Assembly (NCBI GenBank): GCA_008933765.1
Contig: WBUK01000001.1
Coordinates: 248,001 to 312,000 of the forward strand
DNA length: 64,000 bases
Direction of reading: 5' to 3'
Source of the DNA: Ignavibacteriaceae bacterium
Lineage (GTDB): Bacteria > Bacteroidota > Ignavibacteria > Ignavibacteriales > Ignavibacteriaceae
Shown here piece after piece: positions 61,160 to 64,000 of this stretch. The notes below the pieces were generated by a model. That model saw only the letters and a program-made list of their open reading frames with translations. It did not search any database and had not been told where the DNA came from. The number at the start of each line of letters is the position of its first letter. The first letter of the stretch is position 1. The position numbers and the translations under genes were made by a program.

Positions 61160-62521
61160 TTACCAAAAAAATCCCTTCACTTTTTGAAACTCATTATCCC
61201 AGTTCAGCTCCTGGGCAGCAGCGAGCGCCTTTTCCTTTATTGCTGCTCGCACTTCCGGGTCGGATAACTCCGCAACGGCTACCACCACTTCCCCTAAGTT
61301 ACCGGGGTTAACTACTCGCCCCACTTCATACGATTCAACTACCTTTTTCATCTGCGGCAAATCACTGCAAAGAACGGGGATTCCGGCGGCTATATATTCA
61401 AACAATTTGTTCGGTAGGGCGTAATAGTAACTTTTACTGATATTTTCAATCAAAGCACAGCCAATATCTGCACCGGCTGCGTAGCTCAGAATCTTTTCCT
61501 GCGGGATGCTGCCGGTAAATATCACACGGTCAGAAACACCCTTTTCTTTAGCGGTCTGTTCTGTTTCACCCCGGAAATCGCCATCCCCAACTATAACCAA
61601 GTAGGTCTTTCCGCCAATTTCTGCCAATGTATCAACCAAAATCGGAAGCCCCCTGCCCCTTAGCACAACTCCCTGATAAATCAGAATTGTTGCATCCTGT
61701 GGGATTTTGTAATAACCGCGAAGATCGAACGGTTTTATATTTTCTTGGTGAATTGGCAGGTTCCGCAAAAGTATGAACTTTTCTTTCGGCAGCCCGTAAT
61801 CTTCTATTAAAGATTCAGCATCCATCTCTCCGGTAACTACTATTTTATCACAGTTGGTTATATATCTCGATTCTAACCGTGCAAGAAATTTCTGAACTTT
61901 CTGCCTGCCACTCAACCCCGCTAAATACCGGAAGAGCTCTCTTGAATCGTAAAATAATATCTTCCCCCTGAATGTTGCAAAAAACGAAAGAACCGGCAGA
62001 TTGTAAATATCCGAAGCGATGTAAAAATCATATTTGTTGAAAATTAATTTAACAGTTACAACACACAAAAACTTCAGATAATAAAAGAGCGAACCCCATT
62101 TTTTGCTGAGTTTAATGGTTTTGATATTGCCCCCTGCGGGTCTTTCAATCCAGTCGAAACTGATTGTGCTTACTTCATGCCCCATTTCTGTTAAAGAATT
62201 TACAAGGTTTTTAGCACGGGTATCGTAATTGATGTTCCCAAGGAAAGAAATAACCACCTTTTTCGGTGTGCTATTAATTTGGGCTTTTAAATGATTGTTA
62301 CCGGAATTTTGTTTTTCATTAGAAAGACTACCGGAACCTTGTTCTTTTGAAGAAAAGTTATTGGAATCTTGTTTTTCAACGAAAAGAATACCGGAACTTT
62401 GTTCTTTTGAGGAAAAGTTATTGGAACCTTGTTCTTCATTAGAAAAATTGTTGTTACTCAAATTTATTGAGTTAAGGTCATCAGAACCTAAATTTTGGGG
62501 ATTATATTTATCAGAATTCAA
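61160..62521 (-). CDS. Glycosyltransferase family 4 with a repeat-derived N-terminal extension
   Basis: A GT-B glycosyltransferase of 453 residues. The conserved enzyme starts near residue 87 (KKVVISFLGNINYDTRAKN) and has the donor-site region ILIYQGVVLRGRGLPILVDT, IVGDGDFR and EYIAAGIPVLCSDLPQMKKV. Residues 1-80 are eight 10-residue repeats (for example QGSNNFSSKE, QDSNNFSSKE, QGSGSLSNEK) encoded by a 30-bp array whose first unit overlaps the previous gene's end. Start listed is TTG at 62519-62521, 11 bases inside the FemAB-like gene; another TTG lies at residue 21. The first in-frame ATG is too far inside the fold. The true start is uncertain. Confidence 0.85.
   Translation of the reverse strand: MNSDKYNPQNLGSDDLNSINLSNNNFSNEEQGSNNFSSKEQSSGILFVEKQDSNNFSSKEQGSGSLSNEKQNSGNNHLKAQINSTPKKVVISFLGNINYDTRAKNLVNSLTEMGHEVSTISFDWIERPAGGNIKTIKLSKKWGSLFYYLKFLCVVTVKLIFNKYDFYIASDIYNLPVLSFFATFRGKILFYDSRELFRYLAGLSGRQKVQKFLARLESRYITNCDKIVVTGEMDAESLIEDYGLPKEKFILLRNLPIHQENIKPFDLRGYYKIPQDATILIYQGVVLRGRGLPILVDTLAEIGGKTYLVIVGDGDFRGETEQTAKEKGVSDRVIFTGSIPQEKILSYAAGADIGCALIENISKSYYYALPNKLFEYIAAGIPVLCSDLPQMKKVVESYEVGRVVNPGNLGEVVVAVAELSDPEVRAAIKEKALAAAQELNWDNEFQKVKGFFW
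62282..62521 (-). repeat. Eight-copy 30-bp array linking the FemAB-like 3' end and the GT4 N-terminus
   Basis: Eight 30-base units in register from 62521 down to 62282. Unit 1 carries the final codons and stop (62511-62513) of the FemAB-like gene; unit 2 starts TTAGGTTCTGATGACC and still resembles it; units 4-8 share CAAGGTTCC-type starts and TCTAATGAA or TCAAAAGAA ends. All are open in the GT4 frame. Confidence 0.92.
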
Positions 62522-63473
62522 TTTTTAGGGTGTTCCTTAACACAGTTCTGGCGTCAAATTTTTCCTTAAAATCGATCAGGTTCAGGCTTGGAGTCATTGG
62601 GTTTTCGGCTTTCGTATCTTGCGAAACACCGATATCCACATATTTATATCCGCTTTCAGTTGCCCATTTCACTACTTCGTACATAACCCGTTGTATAGGC
62701 TTTGTATATTCATATTCATACCGTAACATATTGTAAAAACAGAGTGTTACATATTTATTAGCGTTAAACATCAGCGAGCCGGCAATCGGCTCACCCTCGT
62801 GATATACCATGAAAAGCTTCATCATATCGGGCATCAATTCAGCCAGACGATAAATATCGTCAAGTGAGTGAGTGGGTTTTACATCGTGCCGCGCTTTGTT
62901 TTCCAATAAAATCGGGTAGAACTGATCGTATCTGTCGTTAACTTCAACTTCTAACCAATTCTCTTTGAATGTTTTTCTGATATTTCTGCGCGTCGTCGGA
63001 GCAAATTTCTCTAAGAAATCTTCTGAAGGGTCCAACTTTATACAACTTGAAATATAGTGAAGATCATATTTGAACCCCCGCCATAACATTGCAAAATCTA
63101 AACTTTGGTTGCGTGTCCTTTCATAAATATCCGGTGCAGCGGTAAGCAAATACCCCTTAAATCCTTTTGCTTTGCCATACGCGATTAAATGATCAACCAT
63201 ATCCAACGCTTCGGCAAACCGAATATCACCGGTTACTAAAGAACCGTAACTGGCACCAATTGGCGATTCGAAAAATCCATCCGGCATCATCCCTCCGGGA
63301 AGAACCGCCTTGATGTTTCCTCTGTCGGTTATTAACAAATGGCTAAACGAAAATTTGCCCGGTGTGTGGTAGTCGAAAAATATTTGCTTGTGGAAGATCG
63401 TTCCGTTGTTGGAATCATCAACAAAGCTATCCCATTTATCTTTCCATTCCGGTGTGTATTCTATTATTTCCAT
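62511..63473 (-). CDS. FemAB/GNAT-like aminoacyl- or acyltransferase
   Basis: A 320-residue protein of the FemAB-related GNAT type: IIEYTPEWKDKWDSFVDDSN with the N-terminal half-fold GTIFHKQIFFDYHTPGKFSF, and the C-terminal GNAT domain (RRNIRKTFKENWLEVEVNDR, GEPIAGSLMFNANKYVTLCF, YVDIGVSQDTKAENPMTPSL). Such proteins in glycan clusters add an amino acid or acyl group to surface polysaccharide or peptidoglycan precursors. Its stop overlaps the GT4 frame by 11 bases. Confidence 0.8.
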   Translation of the reverse strand: MEIIEYTPEWKDKWDSFVDDSNNGTIFHKQIFFDYHTPGKFSFSHLLITDRGNIKAVLPGGMMPDGFFESPIGASYGSLVTGDIRFAEALDMVDHLIAYGKAKGFKGYLLTAAPDIYERTRNQSLDFAMLWRGFKYDLHYISSCIKLDPSEDFLEKFAPTTRRNIRKTFKENWLEVEVNDRYDQFYPILLENKARHDVKPTHSLDDIYRLAELMPDMMKLFMVYHEGEPIAGSLMFNANKYVTLCFYNMLRYEYEYTKPIQRVMYEVVKWATESGYKYVDIGVSQDTKAENPMTPSLNLIDFKEKFDARTVLRNTLKIEF

Positions 63474-63532
63474 AATATATCCAAAAATTTAAAGCCGACT
63501 TTCGGGAAAAAAATAAAAATTGACCTTTTAAA

Positions 63533-63559
63533 ATAAAAAAGCCCCGGATAAACCAGGGC
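63533..63559 (-). terminator. Terminator of the glycogen-binding-domain gene
   Basis: GCCCTGG and CCGGGGC pair around TTTAT (one G-T pair), followed on the minus strand by TTTTTT. Confidence 0.88.
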
Positions 63560-63584
63560 CGGATACATACGGGAGATCAATTCC

Positions 63585-63902
63585 TTATTTTTTCAGATCG
63601 AGCAATCCGTTCTGTGCGTCTGAATAGGGCGAGTTGACAAATCCGTCAGCTTCATTATCATTCACCCATGTGTTACCATCAAGAACATACCTGAACTGGT
63701 AAACAGATCCTGTCGGTATTTCAGCAACTAAAGAGAAGGAGCCGTCTTTTTTCAATTTGTTCATCGGATGTGCTGCAGCGTTCCAATTGTTGAAATCTCC
63801 CACAACGCTTGCACTCTGATAAGGCTTCCCGATCTCTTTTTCAATACGGAAAGTAACCTTGCAAATTGGCTCACTCTTTAAAAACTGCTTTTTAACAGAC
63901 AT
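63585..63902 (-). CDS. Glycogen-binding (CBM48/AMPK-beta-like) single-domain protein
   Basis: A 105-residue protein that is almost only an early-set carbohydrate-binding domain of the kind found in isoamylases and AMPK beta subunits: VTFRIEKEIGKPYQSASVVG, then DFNNWNAAAHPMNKLKKDG, FRYVLDGNTWVNDNEADGF. The aromatic residues Trp in NNWN and WVND mark the sugar-contact surface. No catalytic domain is attached; it may target a partner to glycogen or act in regulation. No signal peptide. It has its own terminator, and the 98 bases to the window edge should hold its promoter. Confidence 0.85.
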   Translation of the reverse strand: MSVKKQFLKSEPICKVTFRIEKEIGKPYQSASVVGDFNNWNAAAHPMNKLKKDGSFSLVAEIPTGSVYQFRYVLDGNTWVNDNEADGFVNSPYSDAQNGLLDLKK

Positions 63903-64000
63903 TAAAACCTCAAAAACTTGTTATTAAAATAATTTTATAATTTCATGGCTCAAATATAAGCGAGTGAAAGACACAAAACAAGAAAAATCGCTCGTTCGGG

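Overview
The window reads as a chromosome segment of a member of the Ignavibacteria (Chlorobi/Bacteroidota side). The best single clue is the vWA/VIT surface protein at 26908-28959, whose C-terminus is a typical type IX secretion sorting domain with the YPNPFNPSTTI motif common in that group. Fused two-subunit 2-oxoacid:ferredoxin oxidoreductase genes, a GH9 cellulase, a TonB receptor, a LolCDE-type exporter and multihaem cytochromes agree with a Gram-negative, anaerobically capable, polysaccharide-degrading bacterium. The assignment is inference from gene content, not a phylogeny.

Layout. 1-8.8 kb is a minus-strand haem operon in the order ccsA, hemA, hemC, hemD, hemE, hemN, hemH, hemG (the last cut by the window edge); hemB and hemL are not here. 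9-13.3 kb holds small exported proteins, a TauE-type permease and an archaemetzincin. 13.4-19.9 kb is a possible functional module: a histidine kinase with two c-type haem motifs in its periplasmic domain and an NtrC-type regulator, divergent from a beta-barrel protein, a 14-haem periplasmic cytochrome and a 7-haem lipoprotein cytochrome. This looks like a porin-cytochrome electron conduit with its own haem-based sensor. 20-25 kb is a lipoprotein-export ABC operon and three tRNAs. 25.7-42.5 kb holds yebC, the T9SS protein, korAB, nrnA-pepA-ecsC, recG, nadE and dsbD. 42.8-50.1 kb has a frameshifted HTH gene, a GH9-deacetylase fusion, an amino-acid symporter, a transglutaminase and a TPR protein. 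50.4-58.9 kb has a TonB receptor, mtaB, rpsA, ispH and cmk. 59.2-63.9 kb is a cell-envelope glycan group (GT9, methyltransferase, GT4, FemAB-like) and a glycogen-binding-domain protein.

The most unusual feature is not one gene but a recurring architecture. At about a dozen loci a gene's 3' end, including its stop codon, is the first unit of a tandem array that runs downstream into the intergenic space: hemH (71 bp), hemD (30), TauE (83), archaemetzincin (8), NtrC regulator (28 x5), lolD (37), nadE (47), dsbD (73), TPR gene (about 36), TonB receptor (41/42 x6), methyltransferase (38) and FemAB-like gene (30 x8). Copies differ by substitutions, so they are not assembly duplicates. In two cases the array has become useful sequence for the next gene: the duplicated nadE tail supplies the ribosome-binding site and first base of dsbD's start codon, and the FemAB-like array is translated as eight 10-residue repeats at the N-terminus of the next glycosyltransferase. 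In-frame low-complexity inserts in RecG, NadE, HemD and the GH9 enzyme fit the same tendency. No insertion sequence, phage or CRISPR array was seen.
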